A stretch of DNA of 64,000 bases. Origin: Urechis unicinctus (taxonomy: Eukaryota; Annelida; Polychaeta; Xenopneusta; Urechidae). Shown here piece after piece: positions 62,404-64,000 of this stretch. The notes below the pieces were generated by a model. It searched no databases and was not told the origin of the DNA. It was given only the letters and a program-made list of their open reading frames with translations. Position numbers and translations under genes: made by a program. The first letter of the stretch is position 1. The number at the start of each line of letters is the position of its first letter. The DNA lies in the NCBI GenBank assembly GCA_034190875.2, contig CM067354.1, positions 9,916,888 to 9,980,887 of the forward strand, written 5' to 3'.

Positions 62404-64000
<1,597 letters not shown>

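Overview
This is eukaryotic, probably marine-invertebrate-type, nuclear DNA. It is AT-rich and contains no operons, ribosome binding sites or dense coding. It holds very long (AT)n and (TG)n microsatellites, minisatellites, spliced transposon-derived pseudogenes and three 100-N scaffold gaps (700-799, 38482-38581, 56401-56500). The species cannot be fixed from sequence alone. A mollusc or similar lophotrochozoan, or another invertebrate with mosaic CpG methylation, would fit. I see no intact protein-coding gene that I can name, no tRNA or rRNA gene and no CRISPR array.

Layout. From 1 to 10.5 kb the window holds two related copies of a transposon-like element. The complete-looking copy (7200-10468) has inverted termini of about 60-75 bp and a possible TA target-site duplication. 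The partial copy (800-2786) abuts an assembly gap and has lost an internal block. Both carry the same broken coding remnants of an unrecognised protein. From 10.5 to 27.4 kb the sequence is mostly featureless, broken by three large (AT)n arrays and a degenerate tandem repeat of about 40 bp. From 27.4 to 29.0 kb lies the best gene-like object: a decayed, intron-containing gene with an N-terminal THAP zinc finger. Its downstream exons still show the landmarks of a THAP-linked, transposase-like family of unknown function.

From 29.0 to 56.4 kb there are further noncoding stretches. They contain a diverged tandem duplication (29.3-29.7 kb), (AT)n and (TG)n arrays, and a 17-bp-arm inverted repeat (42.64 kb). 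They also contain a 462-bp inverted-repeat element with a clean 5-bp target-site duplication enclosing a transposase C-terminal-like fragment (45.0-45.5 kb), four exact-period 32-bp repeats (49.2 kb) and a tandem duplication of about 0.7 kb (50.4-51.8 kb).

The last contig (56.5-64 kb) differs. A CpG-poor block of about 4.5 kb (57.6-62.1 kb) contains a strong hairpin, short tandem repeats and a 1.4-kb minisatellite with a 17-bp period and higher-order structure. Two short open frames next to it (56993-57190 +, 57213-57596 -) are the only places outside transposons where I would look for a host exon, and both are weak candidates. Nothing here amounts to a demonstrated new biological system. The items most worth checking are the THAP-family pseudogene, the 462-bp element, the paired 3.3-kb elements, and the contrast in CpG content.
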